From Kitasatospora sp. NBC_00240 (GTDB taxonomy: Bacteria; Actinomycetota; Actinomycetes; Streptomycetales; Streptomycetaceae), in NCBI RefSeq assembly GCF_026342405.1, contig NZ_JAPEMU010000001.1, positions 2,728,001 through 2,792,000 on the forward strand: 64,000 nucleotides of DNA, in the 5' to 3' direction. This document shows positions 47,585 to 55,747 of the stretch, piece after piece. The position numbers were made by a program, and so were the translations under genes. Within the stretch, counting starts at the first letter, position 1; the number at the start of each line of letters is the position of its first letter. The notes beneath the pieces were generated by a model that worked only from the letters and a program-made list of their open reading frames with translations, was not told the origin of the DNA and did not search any database.

Positions 47585-48474
47585 ACGAACGTCCCCGGCT
47601 CCAGCGCCCCGACAGCGCCGCCAAGCTGGCCGGCCCCGAGACCCTGATGATCGGCAACCGGCCCGGCCGGCGGAACCCCGGGACGGGCCCGGCCGGTGTC
47701 GCGTCCACCGAGCCGGCCGGCTCGCTGGCCGGCTGCACGCTGGCCGAACTGGAGGCGCGGGTCGCCGCCGCGCAGGATCACGGGGTCGACGCGATCCGCC
47801 AGGCGGAGGCCCAGTTCGAGGCGGACAAGCAGGCCGCGCACACCCGGTTCGCGGCCGACGCCGGCCCTGCCCTGTGGGAGATCCACGACCGGCGGCTCTA
47901 CCGGGCGAGCCACGCCACCTGGGAGGAGTACCTGACCGAGCGCTGGAACCTGTCGCGGTCCTACGCCCACCGCCTGCTGGAGATGATCCCGGTCCAGGCC
48001 GCGCTGTTGCCAAATCCGGTTTTTGGCAACATCGTGCTCCGCGAGTCGCAGGCCCGGGTGCTGGTCCCGGTGCTGCGCGAGCGCGGGCCCGAGCAGGTGC
48101 GGGAGGTGGTGGAGAAGGCGATGGCCGGCGGCGGGCGGCCGACCGCCAAGGCGCTGACCGCGGCCCGGACCGAACTCGGCTACGCACCGGCCGCCGAAAC
48201 GCCGTGGGTGGAGGAGCCGGCCGCCCCGGCCCAGCCGCCCGCCGTGGACCAGGAGGACAGCCGGCTGGCCCTCGGGGACCTGGAACGGCTGGCCGGTGTG
48301 CTGCGGGCCGCCCTGCGGGACCTGCCCGACACCCTGCCCGCGACGGCCGCGCGGTCCTTCCCCGAGGAGACCGCGACGGCGCTGGCCGACCTGCGCAAAC
48401 AGGTCCGCCGGGCGGCCCGGATCATCGGGGCCGACCTGGCGGAGCGCGGCGCCGGCCCCGAACGGCGCCGCTGA
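47581..48474 (+). CDS. ParB-like/partition partner with DNA-binding helix-turn-helix
   Basis: A 297-residue protein, GTG start overlapping the ParA stop. Disordered N-terminus, a helical coiled-coil-like stretch (about 55-95, EARVAAAQDHGVDAIRQAEA), then ATWEEYLTERWNLSRSYAHRLLEMI (about 118-142), which looks like a DNA-binding helix-turn-helix of the kind seen in plasmid-type regulators, and a C-terminal helical region. There is no full ParB nuclease-like N-terminal domain (GERR-type motif not seen). A 25-base inverted repeat built from unusually AT-rich codons lies inside the gene. Confidence 0.8.
   Translation: MNERPRLQRPDSAAKLAGPETLMIGNRPGRRNPGTGPAGVASTEPAGSLAGCTLAELEARVAAAQDHGVDAIRQAEAQFEADKQAAHTRFAADAGPALWEIHDRRLYRASHATWEEYLTERWNLSRSYAHRLLEMIPVQAALLPNPVFGNIVLRESQARVLVPVLRERGPEQVREVVEKAMAGGGRPTAKALTAARTELGYAPAAETPWVEEPAAPAQPPAVDQEDSRLALGDLERLAGVLRAALRDLPDTLPATAARSFPEETATALADLRKQVRRAARIIGADLAERGAGPERRR
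48006..48030. repeat. AT-rich perfect inverted repeat inside the ParB-like gene
   Basis: GTTGCCAAA (48006-48014) and TTTGGCAAC (48022-48030) around TCCGGTT. The codons here (ttg cca aat ccg gtt ttt) end in A/T far more than the surrounding gene, which is otherwise nearly all G/C at third positions. That is a sign of selection on the DNA itself, for example a binding site for the partition protein or an integrase attachment site. Confidence 0.75.
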
Positions 48475-48525
48475 CCGCGCTGCCGGCTGCCCCCTGACGG
48501 CCCGTCCGCGCGGTACGGTCGGGCC

Positions 48526-49197
48526 ATGTCCAGTGCCGCCCCCGGTGCCACCGCACCCGAATCACCCCGGTCGCCCGTCACCGCCGACGACGTCGACCGC
48601 GCCGTACAGCTCGCCGTGGGCGTCCTTCGCGGGGCGCCCGCGGCCGGCGACTGGGACGCCGGAGCCGGGTCCCTCTCCTGGGACTGCTGGGAGACCGCCG
48701 AGCACCTCGCCGACGACCTCTTCGCGTACGCCGTCCAGCTGGGCCCCCGGCAGCCGCCGCTGACCGGCGAGGTGCCCTTCGTCTGGGAGCGCAGCAGCCC
48801 CGCCGGCCCCGCGAACGCCGTGCACGCCGACCGGGCGGCCGGCCCCGAGGGCACCCTGCAGGTGCTGGAGGCGTGCGGCGCCCTGCTGGTCGCCATGGTC
48901 CGCACCGCGCCCCCCGAGGTCCGCGCCTACCACAGCTACGGGATCGCCGACCCGGAGGGCTTCGCCGCGATGGGCGTGGTGGAGACCCTGGTGCACACCC
49001 ACGACCTGGCGGCCGGTCTCGGCCTGGTCTGGGTCCCGCCCGCCGAGCTCTGCGCCCGGGCCCTGGCCCGACTGTTCCCCGACGTCCCCGGGGACGGCGA
49101 CCCCTGGCTCACCCTGCTCTGGGCTACCGGCCGGGCCGACCTGCCCGGCCGCGCGCACCGGAGCGGCTGGCGCTGGTACAGCAGCCCGCTGCCGTAG
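48526..49197 (+). CDS. Mycothiol-dependent maleylpyruvate isomerase-type (DinB-like) protein
   Basis: A 223-residue protein with the four-helix DinB/MDMPI fold. The likely metal ligands are His in WETAEHLADDL near 46-56 and the His pair in VVETLVHTHDLAAGL near 150-164. Such proteins are mycothiol- or metal-dependent transferases in actinobacteria; the substrate is unknown. It follows the ParB-like gene by 51 bases on the same strand but is probably independent in function. Confidence 0.82.
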   Translation: MSSAAPGATAPESPRSPVTADDVDRAVQLAVGVLRGAPAAGDWDAGAGSLSWDCWETAEHLADDLFAYAVQLGPRQPPLTGEVPFVWERSSPAGPANAVHADRAAGPEGTLQVLEACGALLVAMVRTAPPEVRAYHSYGIADPEGFAAMGVVETLVHTHDLAAGLGLVWVPPAELCARALARLFPDVPGDGDPWLTLLWATGRADLPGRAHRSGWRWYSSPLP

Positions 49198-49211
49198 CCC
49201 GCGCCGCTCGC

Positions 49212-49270
49212 ACCCCTGTGCCCCTTCCACCCCTGCGCCCCTTCCACCCCTGCGCCCCTTCCACCCCTGC
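49212..49270. repeat. 17-bp tandem repeat, 3.5 copies
   Basis: ACCCCTGYGCCCCTTCC repeated at 49212, 49229, 49246 and half a unit to 49270. It lies between convergent genes and is pyrimidine-rich on the plus strand. Possibly slippage-derived. Confidence 0.85.
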
Positions 49271-49291
49271 AGCCCGGCCGCCGCGCCCGCC

Positions 49292-50479
49292 CTACGCCGA
49301 AGGTCCGCCGCCGGCGGGCCCGGCCGTCGCACCGGGGCCGGGGCCGGGGGCGGGCGCGCCGCCCATCATGCCGAGCATCGCCCGTCCGCCGGTCCGCAGG
49401 AACCGCACCACCAGCACCGCCGCCAGCAGCAGGAAGGCGATGTTGAGCCAGGTCGTCCAGTTCCACGAGACGCCGTCCGTCGGGATGGTGGCGTCCGCCG
49501 GGTCCGGGACGAGACCGAGGCCCCCGAAGAGGACCTCCACCGCGTACCCGGCGAGGACCATGCAGACGTAGAAGGTGGCGAGCAGGAAGAGCGCCATCCG
49601 CCGGCCGTAGTACTTCCGGTAGATGTTCAGGATGGGCAGGATCAGCAGGTCCGCGAAGATGAAGGCGACCACCCCGCCGAAGCTGATGCCGCCCTTCCAG
49701 AGCACGACCGCCAGCGGCACGTTGCCGACCGAGCAGACGAACGAGGCGATCGCCACCAGCGGGCCGACCAGCGGCCCCCACAGCTTGGCCGCCAGCGGGT
49801 GCCCGTCGAAGAAGAACGCGCTCCAGAAACTGTCCGGCACCCAGGCGGCGATCGCGCCGGCCACCAGCAGGCCGATCACCAGGTCGCGCAGGATGGCCGC
49901 CCACTCCATCACGAACACGTGCGAGGTGGCGGTGAAGCCCTCGGCCGAGAGCAGCCGGCGCAGGAAGCCGCCCTCCCGCCGGACGGACATGTCCATCGCG
50001 GCGTGGCCCTCCATCGAGCCGGCCCGGCCCCGGTCGGCCTGCTCGCGGGCCTCCCGCAGCAGCGGTTCCCGCAGGAAGCGCCGGAACAGGACGGCCAGCA
50101 GCAGGATCATCACCGGACCGCCGACGAACTCGGCGGCGGTGAACTGCCAGCCCATCAGTAGGGCGAGAATCAAGCCGAGTTCGACGACCAGGTTGGTGGA
50201 CGCGATCTCGAAGGCCATCGCGGCGGTGAAGTCGGCCCCCTTGCGCCACAGCGAGCGGGCGAGCGCGACCGCCGCGTACGAGCACGAGGAGGAGGCGATG
50301 CCGAGCCCGGCCGCGACGGCGAGTGTGCGGGGCCGGTCGTCGCCGAGCAGACCGACCACGGTGGACCTCCGGACCACTGCCTGGACCAGCGCGGAGAGCG
50401 CGAAGCCGAGGATCAGGGCCCAGGTGATCGCCCAGGTCATCGAGGCGGTGATCGACAGGGCGTGCAGGATCGCGTGCAT
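49292..50479 (-). CDS. Predicted permease (DUF318/ArsP-like)
   Basis: A 395-residue membrane protein with about eight to nine segments and a cytoplasmic loop in the middle (about 125-165). The family's repeated signature is present twice: AAGLGIASSSCSYAAVALA near 56-74 and FVCSVGNVPLAVVLWKGG near 245-262, with the conserved Cys residues. Relatives export organoarsenicals or other small thiol-reactive compounds; substrate here is unknown. The C-terminus is Gly/Pro/Ala-rich. The start at 50479 was chosen for membrane topology; an earlier start is possible. Confidence 0.85.
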   Translation of the reverse strand: MHAILHALSITASMTWAITWALILGFALSALVQAVVRRSTVVGLLGDDRPRTLAVAAGLGIASSSCSYAAVALARSLWRKGADFTAAMAFEIASTNLVVELGLILALLMGWQFTAAEFVGGPVMILLLAVLFRRFLREPLLREAREQADRGRAGSMEGHAAMDMSVRREGGFLRRLLSAEGFTATSHVFVMEWAAILRDLVIGLLVAGAIAAWVPDSFWSAFFFDGHPLAAKLWGPLVGPLVAIASFVCSVGNVPLAVVLWKGGISFGGVVAFIFADLLILPILNIYRKYYGRRMALFLLATFYVCMVLAGYAVEVLFGGLGLVPDPADATIPTDGVSWNWTTWLNIAFLLLAAVLVVRFLRTGGRAMLGMMGGAPAPGPGPGATAGPAGGGPSA

Positions 50480-50633
50480 ACCGCCGAAGCCTTCCGCCCG
50501 GCGCCCCCGGTCCGGCCCCGGACACGCGGCCGGCCCGCCCGGCAACTCCATCGGGTGAACCGGCACCGGGTGACCGGGCGGCGCGAACCGGGCCGGAACG
50601 CCGGGGGAGGGAGCCCCCGGCGTCCGGGGGCCG

Positions 50634-51389
50634 TCAGTCGCCCAGGAAGGCCTCCAGCGCGCTCGCGAACGCGACCGGCACCTCGTACATCGGGTAGTGG
50701 CCGGAGTTGGCCAGCGTCTCCAGCTCCGCCTCCGGGTAGTGGGCGAGCCAGGTGGCCCGCATCACGGGCTCGCTCAACGCCACGTCGTGCTCGCCCACGA
50801 AGACCTTCACGGGCAGCCGACTGCCGGCCACCTTGGCGGCGAAGTCCAGGGTGGTCCAGTCGGCCAGGTAGGCGGCGAAGGCATCCGTGCGGCTGGTCGC
50901 CAGGGACTGCGCGGTCATCCGGTCCAGCCAGACCCCGCCCGCCCGGTTGCCCGTGACCAGGTCGAGGATGGCCCGTCGGTTGGCCGGCCGCTCGGCGGCC
51001 CCGTGGAACAGGTCGTACGCGTCGCCCTCCAGCGGGTACGCGGAGGCCGGCACGGGTGCGACGCCCGCCAGCTTGCGCACCCGGTGCGGCGCCTCGGCCA
51101 GCACCCGCTGCGCCGCCTTGCCGCCCATCGAGTGCCCGACCAGCGAGAACCGCTCCCAGCCGAGCTGGTCGGCGAGCGCCAGCACGTCCCCGGCGATCTC
51201 CGCCAGCGTGTAGTCGCCGGCCACGTCCGCCCGCTCGCCGTACCCCCGGTAGTCGAGGAAGGCGTACGTGAAGGCGGAGCCGTCCAGGTAGTCCAGGAAC
51301 GGGCCCCAGCCCGCGCTGGTGCCGAACCAGTCGTGCAGGACGACGACCCGGTTCGGTCCGGTGCCGACGAGGCGGTGATCGACCGTCAT
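50634..51389 (-). CDS. Alpha/beta-hydrolase
   Basis: A 251-residue soluble alpha/beta-hydrolase. Nucleophile motif GHSMGG (Ser near 100), acid in VGEHDVALS near 200 and His in NSGHYPMYE near 230. The early VVLHDWFGTSAGW holds the oxyanion region, where a typical HG is replaced by HD. Likely an esterase or a cofactor-free dehalogenase/peroxidase-like enzyme; substrate unknown. Monocistronic. Confidence 0.88.
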   Translation of the reverse strand: MTVDHRLVGTGPNRVVVLHDWFGTSAGWGPFLDYLDGSAFTYAFLDYRGYGERADVAGDYTLAEIAGDVLALADQLGWERFSLVGHSMGGKAAQRVLAEAPHRVRKLAGVAPVPASAYPLEGDAYDLFHGAAERPANRRAILDLVTGNRAGGVWLDRMTAQSLATSRTDAFAAYLADWTTLDFAAKVAGSRLPVKVFVGEHDVALSEPVMRATWLAHYPEAELETLANSGHYPMYEVPVAFASALEAFLGD

Positions 51390-51502
51390 GAGGGTTTTCC
51401 TCCGGGGGGTGGTGGAGTGGGTGTGCCGCAGGGCCCCTCCCCCGCGGCGACCCGGACGAACCGCCCCGCCGTCGCCGAACGTGCCCGCGGTCCGACGGAA
51501 CG

Positions 51503-51802
51503 TCACCGCCGGTGCCTCGCCCGGCGCCCTAGCCGGTCCGTGACGCTGCCCCCGACGAGGGCGGCGATCAGCATCCCGAAGGTGGTCCGGCTGCCGATGG
51601 TGCCGGCGACGCCCGTGGTGCGGCCGAGCCCGTGGTCCTTGAGCAGGTAGGGCATCACGGCGCCGTGGATGTCGACGTCCATGCCGTCGAAGAAGACCGA
51701 CAGCCGGCGGAGCGCGAGCACGGGAGCCACCACGCGGAAGCGCCCGCCGCCGTACTGTCGACTCTCGAACCGGTCTTGAGCTGGGAAGATGCCATCCGGC
51801 AC
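51503..51802 (-). pseudogene. Remnant of an MFS transporter (AAHS-like)
   Basis: The open frame (about 99 residues) contains VFFDGMDVDIHGAVMPYLLKD and GTIGSRTTFGMLIAALVGGSVTDRLGRR, the first two membrane segments and the conserved loop of aromatic-acid/H+ symporter-type MFS proteins. It stops right after DRLGRR and the other ten segments are absent, so it is a decayed 5' fragment. Confidence 0.75.
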
Positions 51803-51949
51803 GACCTCTCTCGGGTACGTGGCCGCACGCTGCCGGCGGCGCGCGCACCGCAGGGCGGGTCCCGGTGCGCCCGCTCACCACCGGACGATGCCGACCGTTT
51901 CGCCGCGATTCCCCGGGCGCCGGACGGCCTCCGAGGCGAGAATGGACCC

Positions 51950-53092
51950 ATGGCGGCGCGGCTCGGCGAGGTGAGCACACCCGCCCGGGTGGTCGGGCCG
52001 GGCGAGGGCGTCACCGCTGAGGAACTCGCGCTGGCGGCCCGCAACCACGGCCTGCCGCTGGAGGCGCTGCGCTACGACGTCACCCCGCCCGGGCTGCACT
52101 ACGTGCTGACGCACTACGACATCCCCGCCGTGGACGCCGACGGCTGGCGGCTCACCGTCCGCGGCGAGGTCCGCACACCGCTCTCGCTGGACCTCGAGGC
52201 CCTGCGGGCCCGGCCTGCGGTCACCCGGCGGGTCACCATGGAGTGCGCCGGCAACGGGCGGGCCCTGCTGTCCCCGCGCCCGGTGAGCCAGCCCTGGCTG
52301 GTCGAGGCGGTCGGCACCGCCGAGTGGACGGGCGTGCCGCTGCGGACGCTGCTGGCCGAGGCGGGCGTCCGGCCGGCGGCGGTGGAGGCGGTCTTCACCG
52401 GCGCCGACCACGGCGTGGAGCGCGGGGTCGAGCAGGACTACCGGCGCAGCCTCCCCCTGGCCGTGGCCACCGGCGGCGATCCCGAGGTGCTGGTGGCGTA
52501 CGCGATGAACGGCGCGCCGCTGCCGCCGCAGCACGGGCACCCGCTGCGGCTGGTGGTCCCCGGCTGGTACGGGATGGCGCAGGTGAAGTGGCTGTGCGAC
52601 GTCACGCTGGTGGACCGCCCGTTCACCGGGTTTCAGCAGGCGGTGGCCTACCGGCTCCGGCAGTCGCCGCAGGACGCGGGCGAGCCGGTCACCCGGATCG
52701 CGCCGCGCGCCCTGCTGCTGCCGCCGGGCTTCCCCGACTTCATGTCCAGGATCCGGGTGGTGCGGCCCGGTGAGGTGCCGCTGGAGGGCCGGGCCTGGTC
52801 CGGCCACGGCCCGGTCGTGCGGGTGGAGGTGAGCACGGACGGCGGCGGCAGCTGGGAGGACGCGGAACTCGCCCCGCCGGACGCCGTCCACCCGTGGGCC
52901 TGGCGCCGGTGGCGGCACCGCTGGGCGGCCGTCCCCGGCCGGCATGTGCTGAGCGCCCGGGCCACCGACGCGCGGGGACGCACCCAGCCGCTGGACCAGC
53001 CGTGGAACCGCGGCGGGTTCGCCGTCAACCTGGTGCAGCGGGTCGAGGTGCTCTGCCTGGACGGCGCGGACGGGGAACCCGACGGGTCCTGA
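51950..53092 (+). CDS. Sulfite-oxidase-type molybdopterin oxidoreductase
   Basis: A 380-residue enzyme of the sulfite oxidase family. The molybdopterin domain (about 40-240) contains the Mo-ligand Cys in VTMECAGNGRA near 98 and the family's GADHGVERG and VPGWYGMAQVKWL. A C-terminal Mo-Co dimerisation domain follows (about 270-370, RVEVSTDGGGSWEDAEL). No signal peptide is evident. It oxidises a small sulfur or other oxyanion substrate; the electron acceptor is not encoded next to it. Confidence 0.9.
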   Translation: MAARLGEVSTPARVVGPGEGVTAEELALAARNHGLPLEALRYDVTPPGLHYVLTHYDIPAVDADGWRLTVRGEVRTPLSLDLEALRARPAVTRRVTMECAGNGRALLSPRPVSQPWLVEAVGTAEWTGVPLRTLLAEAGVRPAAVEAVFTGADHGVERGVEQDYRRSLPLAVATGGDPEVLVAYAMNGAPLPPQHGHPLRLVVPGWYGMAQVKWLCDVTLVDRPFTGFQQAVAYRLRQSPQDAGEPVTRIAPRALLLPPGFPDFMSRIRVVRPGEVPLEGRAWSGHGPVVRVEVSTDGGGSWEDAELAPPDAVHPWAWRRWRHRWAAVPGRHVLSARATDARGRTQPLDQPWNRGGFAVNLVQRVEVLCLDGADGEPDGS

Positions 53093-53119
53093 CGGCGCGG
53101 GCCCGGTGGCCGGCGCGGG

Positions 53120-53183
53120 CCTGTCAGTGGCTCGGCCTGTCAGTGCCCCGGACTGTCAGTGGTCCGGCCTGTCAGTGGTCCGG
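53120..53183. repeat. Four 16-bp direct repeats upstream of a small gene
   Basis: CCTGTCAGTGGCTCGG, CCTGTCAGTGCCCCGG, ACTGTCAGTGGTCCGG, CCTGTCAGTGGTCCGG, head to tail from 53120 to 53183. They end 14 bases before the ATG of the zinc-ribbon gene. Every unit has the invariant CTGTCAGTG. They may be an iterated binding site or a leader structure. Confidence 0.85.
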
Positions 53184-53197
53184 CGCACCATGGCGGT

Positions 53198-53422
53198 ATG
53201 AGACTCCCCCGCGTTCCCTGCCCGGTGTGCGGCCGCCCGATCGCCGTGGCGCCGGTCGAGGCGATCGGACTGGGCGCCGTCGTCGACCACAAGCAGGAGT
53301 CCCGCCGGCTGGTGCTCTGCCCGGGGTCGATGCGGCGGGTACCGCTGTCCTGGCCGCAGGGGCCGGGGGCGCACGGCGGTACGGACGGGCCGACGGCCGT
53401 CCAGCAGGCGCTGTTCGAGTGA
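53198..53422 (+). CDS. Small zinc-ribbon protein
   Basis: A 74-residue protein with CPVCGRP at residues 8-14 and a further Cys in LVLCPGS near 42, so a partial zinc-ribbon (CxxC plus one Cys/His) is likely. No known function. Start at the ATG 53198, directly behind the direct-repeat array, which leaves no room for a normal ribosome site unless the last repeat serves. Confidence 0.65.
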   Translation: MRLPRVPCPVCGRPIAVAPVEAIGLGAVVDHKQESRRLVLCPGSMRRVPLSWPQGPGAHGGTDGPTAVQQALFE

Positions 53423-53458
53423 CCCGTACCTGTAGTGACCCGCGCCGCGCGGCCGTCC

Positions 53459-53475
53459 CGCCCCGTCGCGGGGCG
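53459..53475. terminator. Short hairpin between convergent genes
   Basis: CGCCCCG / CGGGGCG with a TCG loop, between the zinc-ribbon gene and the convergent LuxR regulator gene. Confidence 0.5.
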
Positions 53476-53481
53476 CCCGGG

Positions 53482-54513
53482 TCAGCGCGGGGTGGTCTCG
53501 CCGAGCCAGCCGAGCGCGGCGACCTGGATGCCGGCCTGGAAACGGCTGCGCGCGTCCATCCGGACCATCAGGTCGGCCATCATCCGGCGGATGGTGCGCA
53601 GTGAGACGCCGAGCCGCTGCCCGGCCCGCTCGTCGGTGAGGCCCTCGGCGAGCAGGCGCAGCAGCTCCCGCTCCTGGGCGGTGAGCCCGTGCGGGCCGCG
53701 CTGGACGGGCTCGCCGAGCGGGCGGGCCTGGTCCCAGAGCTGCTCGAACAGGGCCCGCAGGGCCGCGATCACGCCGGGGCTGTGCAGCAGCACGGCGCCC
53801 TTGCGCGGGTCCTCCGGGTCGATCGGCACGATGGCCGTGGCGTTGTCGACCAGGATCATCCGCAGCGGGAGGGTGGGCAGGGTGCGCACCGCGCCGCCGA
53901 GGCCGTGCAGCCAGCGGGCGTACTGCACGGTGGCGGGGTCGTTGCGGACGCTGTCCTGGTAGACGGTGCGCATCCGGACGCCGCGTTCCAGGGTCTCCAG
54001 GTCCAGGGCCCGACTGGCCTCCATCACCTGCGGGGGCTGCGGGCCGCCGGGGGCGAGCGAGAGCACCTCGACGGCGGCGTCGGAGGCGAGCTGGACGAGG
54101 CGGTCTCGGACGTCGCCCAGGCTGGAGATCAGCTCGATGCCGGACTGGTTGGCCGGCGCGTGCACGCTGGCGTACTCGGCGATCAGCCCGGCCATCGCGG
54201 CCCGGCTGCGTTCGATCTCCTGCTGGCGGCGGGCCGCCTCGGCCTCCTGGCGGGCGAGCAGGGTGGCCAGGCCCAGTTCGGGGTTGACCGCGCGCCAGCG
54301 GTCCTCGGCCCCGGTGGGTCTGGTGAGGGCCAGGTCGGCGAGATGGTCGAGCGCGGCCCGTACCTCGGGCTCGGGCGCCTCCAGGCGGTCGGCGATGCCC
54401 TGGGTGTCCAGCTCGGGGTGCAGGAGCATGGTCCGGTACACCGCTTCGCCGAACGGGTCGAGGCCGATCGGCTGAGGCCCGCTCAACAGTCCGCCACCAG
54501 AAGTGCGGGACAC
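53482..54513 (-). CDS. LuxR-type regulator with TrmB-like N-terminal domain
   Basis: A 343-residue regulator with a GTG start behind GGGAGGG. The N-terminal winged-helix (about 15-70, AVYRTMLLHPELDTQGIADRL) resembles TrmB; a central domain with a PLD-like look (VRMRTVYQDSVRND, ILVDNATAIVPI) follows, and the C-terminus has a LuxR helix-turn-helix (LTAQERELLRLLAEGLTDER, about 275-335). Such proteins are frequent near streptomycete peptide-antibiotic clusters. A role in controlling the RiPP cluster to the right is possible, though it is 2 kb away. Confidence 0.88.
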   Translation of the reverse strand: MSRTSGGGLLSGPQPIGLDPFGEAVYRTMLLHPELDTQGIADRLEAPEPEVRAALDHLADLALTRPTGAEDRWRAVNPELGLATLLARQEAEAARRQQEIERSRAAMAGLIAEYASVHAPANQSGIELISSLGDVRDRLVQLASDAAVEVLSLAPGGPQPPQVMEASRALDLETLERGVRMRTVYQDSVRNDPATVQYARWLHGLGGAVRTLPTLPLRMILVDNATAIVPIDPEDPRKGAVLLHSPGVIAALRALFEQLWDQARPLGEPVQRGPHGLTAQERELLRLLAEGLTDERAGQRLGVSLRTIRRMMADLMVRMDARSRFQAGIQVAALGWLGETTPR

Positions 54514-54848
54514 ATCACACCCTCCCCGTGACCGGAATGCTACCGGTCGATCTGACTGGCGGTCAGCGTATCGTCACATCAGCGAACATAGAACAGTCTT
54601 GCGGACAATCGCGACGGTCCGATGGACGAACTGTGAAGGGGCTCCGACAGCGGGCCGACGGCAGGACGACGCCCGCGCACCGTCTCCCCCGGCGCCCCGG
54701 TGGCACCCCCTGTCACCCCCGCGCCACCTCCGGGCCCGCCGTCGCCCCCTGCCCGGCGGCACCGCGCGGGCGGCATCTTGCTGCCAGGCGGCGACCTGAC
54801 ACCACCCGCGACCTTCCGAACAGCTGGCGATCCGTCAGTCTTACAGGT
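54514..54848. other. Divergent regulatory region
   Basis: About 335 bases. An AT-richer patch at 54560-54605 (ATCAGCGAACATAGAACAG) is the probable promoter zone for the LuxR gene, next to a small inverted repeat CTGAC-TGGCG-GTCAG (about 54553-54567). The rest is pyrimidine-rich and shows no gene. Confidence 0.4.
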
Positions 54849-55175
54849 GTGTATGCGATTCGCGTCCACCTGGAGACGCCGGGCGGCAGGCCGCTGCCCG
54901 GCCCGCCGGGGGCGCCCGCGGTACGGGACGGACTGGAGCGGCGGCTCCGCGGGCCGGCCCGGCTCAGCCACGCACGGATCCTGGTGACGCCCGGGGCCGT
55001 GGACGCGATGGTGTTCGTGGCCGCCGGCACCCTGCTGGAGGCGGAGGACGGACTGCGCACCGCCTGGGGCGAGCTCACCGGCAAGGACGGGCCGCTCAGC
55101 GGCTGGCACCTTCTGCACTGCGAGGCGGACTCCCGGCTCGCGCTGGGCCTGCACGAACTGCCCAGCCACCCCTGA
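54849..55175 (+). CDS. Small hypothetical protein
   Basis: A 108-residue protein starting with GTG at 54849. It reads as a compact alpha/beta protein (RILVTPGAVDAMVFVAAGTLLEAEDGLRTAWGEL) with one Cys near the C-terminus. I do not recognise the family. It has no signal peptide. No strong ribosome site precedes it, so the start is uncertain. Codon use is normal for the window, which supports a real gene. Confidence 0.6.
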   Translation: MYAIRVHLETPGGRPLPGPPGAPAVRDGLERRLRGPARLSHARILVTPGAVDAMVFVAAGTLLEAEDGLRTAWGELTGKDGPLSGWHLLHCEADSRLALGLHELPSHP

Positions 55176-55464
55176 TCCGACGTCCGGGCAGGTCAGGGCC
55201 ATTGCGGCCGCCTCCCGAGGAGTCCGGCCCCGGCCGGCCGGAGCTGGCCTCAGGGTGTCACGGCACTCTGGTGCCAGCTCCAGGTACTGACACGGGCACC
55301 CGTCGACCGCCACTCTCATGGTGTCGGCAGGAACGACGGACCGGACACCGGGACAGCAGCCCCTCACAGGGCCCGGAACCGATCATCCGCCCCCGCCGCC
55401 GCAGACCACCGCGCCCCGGAAGCAGCCCGGGGCACAGCCGAACGCGAGAGGATCGGGCACCCCC

Positions 55465-55695
55465 ATGTCGCAGAAGGTCCGTTTCATCACGATTGTCGCC
55501 CTGGGTTTCAGCGTCCTGACCGGCACGGCCGCCACCGTCACCCTGGCGGGCCCGAGCCAGGCGCACGCCACCGTCCTCACCGCCGACGGCGCCACCGGGG
55601 GCACGCCCGCCACCCCCGTCAACCAGCCCGCCGCCGCAACCGCCACCCCGTCCCCGCTGCCCACCGGCCCGCAGGACACCTGGGGCTGGGGCTGA
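55465..55695 (+). CDS. Small secreted peptide precursor
   Basis: A 76-residue protein with a classic Sec signal peptide (MSQKVRFITIVALGFSVLTG, cleavage near SQAHA at about 33). The mature part is short, Thr/Pro/Ala-rich and ends DTWGWG. No Cys. It lies 52 bases before a LuxR-type response regulator. It could be a secreted signal or surface peptide; it does not look like a lanthipeptide or azole precursor, which would lack a Sec signal. About 290 bases upstream have no gene. Confidence 0.72.
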   Translation: MSQKVRFITIVALGFSVLTGTAATVTLAGPSQAHATVLTADGATGGTPATPVNQPAAATATPSPLPTGPQDTWGWG

Positions 55696-55747
55696 TCCCG
55701 CCGGCCCACCTGTTCGCCCGACACTTCAACGCCACCGAGGTAGCCGG

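Noticed and set aside
46793..48474. Chromosomal parAB partition locus and origin
   Set aside because: No parS-type TGTTTCACGTGAAACA sites and no origin-linked genes around; the partner lacks the usual ParB N-terminal domain.
54849..55175. 108-residue protein as precursor of the RiPP cluster
   Set aside because: Sequence looks like a folded alpha/beta protein without a Cys/Ser/Thr-rich C-terminal core.
55465..55695. Small peptide as precursor of the RiPP cluster
   Set aside because: It has a Sec signal peptide, no Cys, and opposite orientation beyond a strong terminator.
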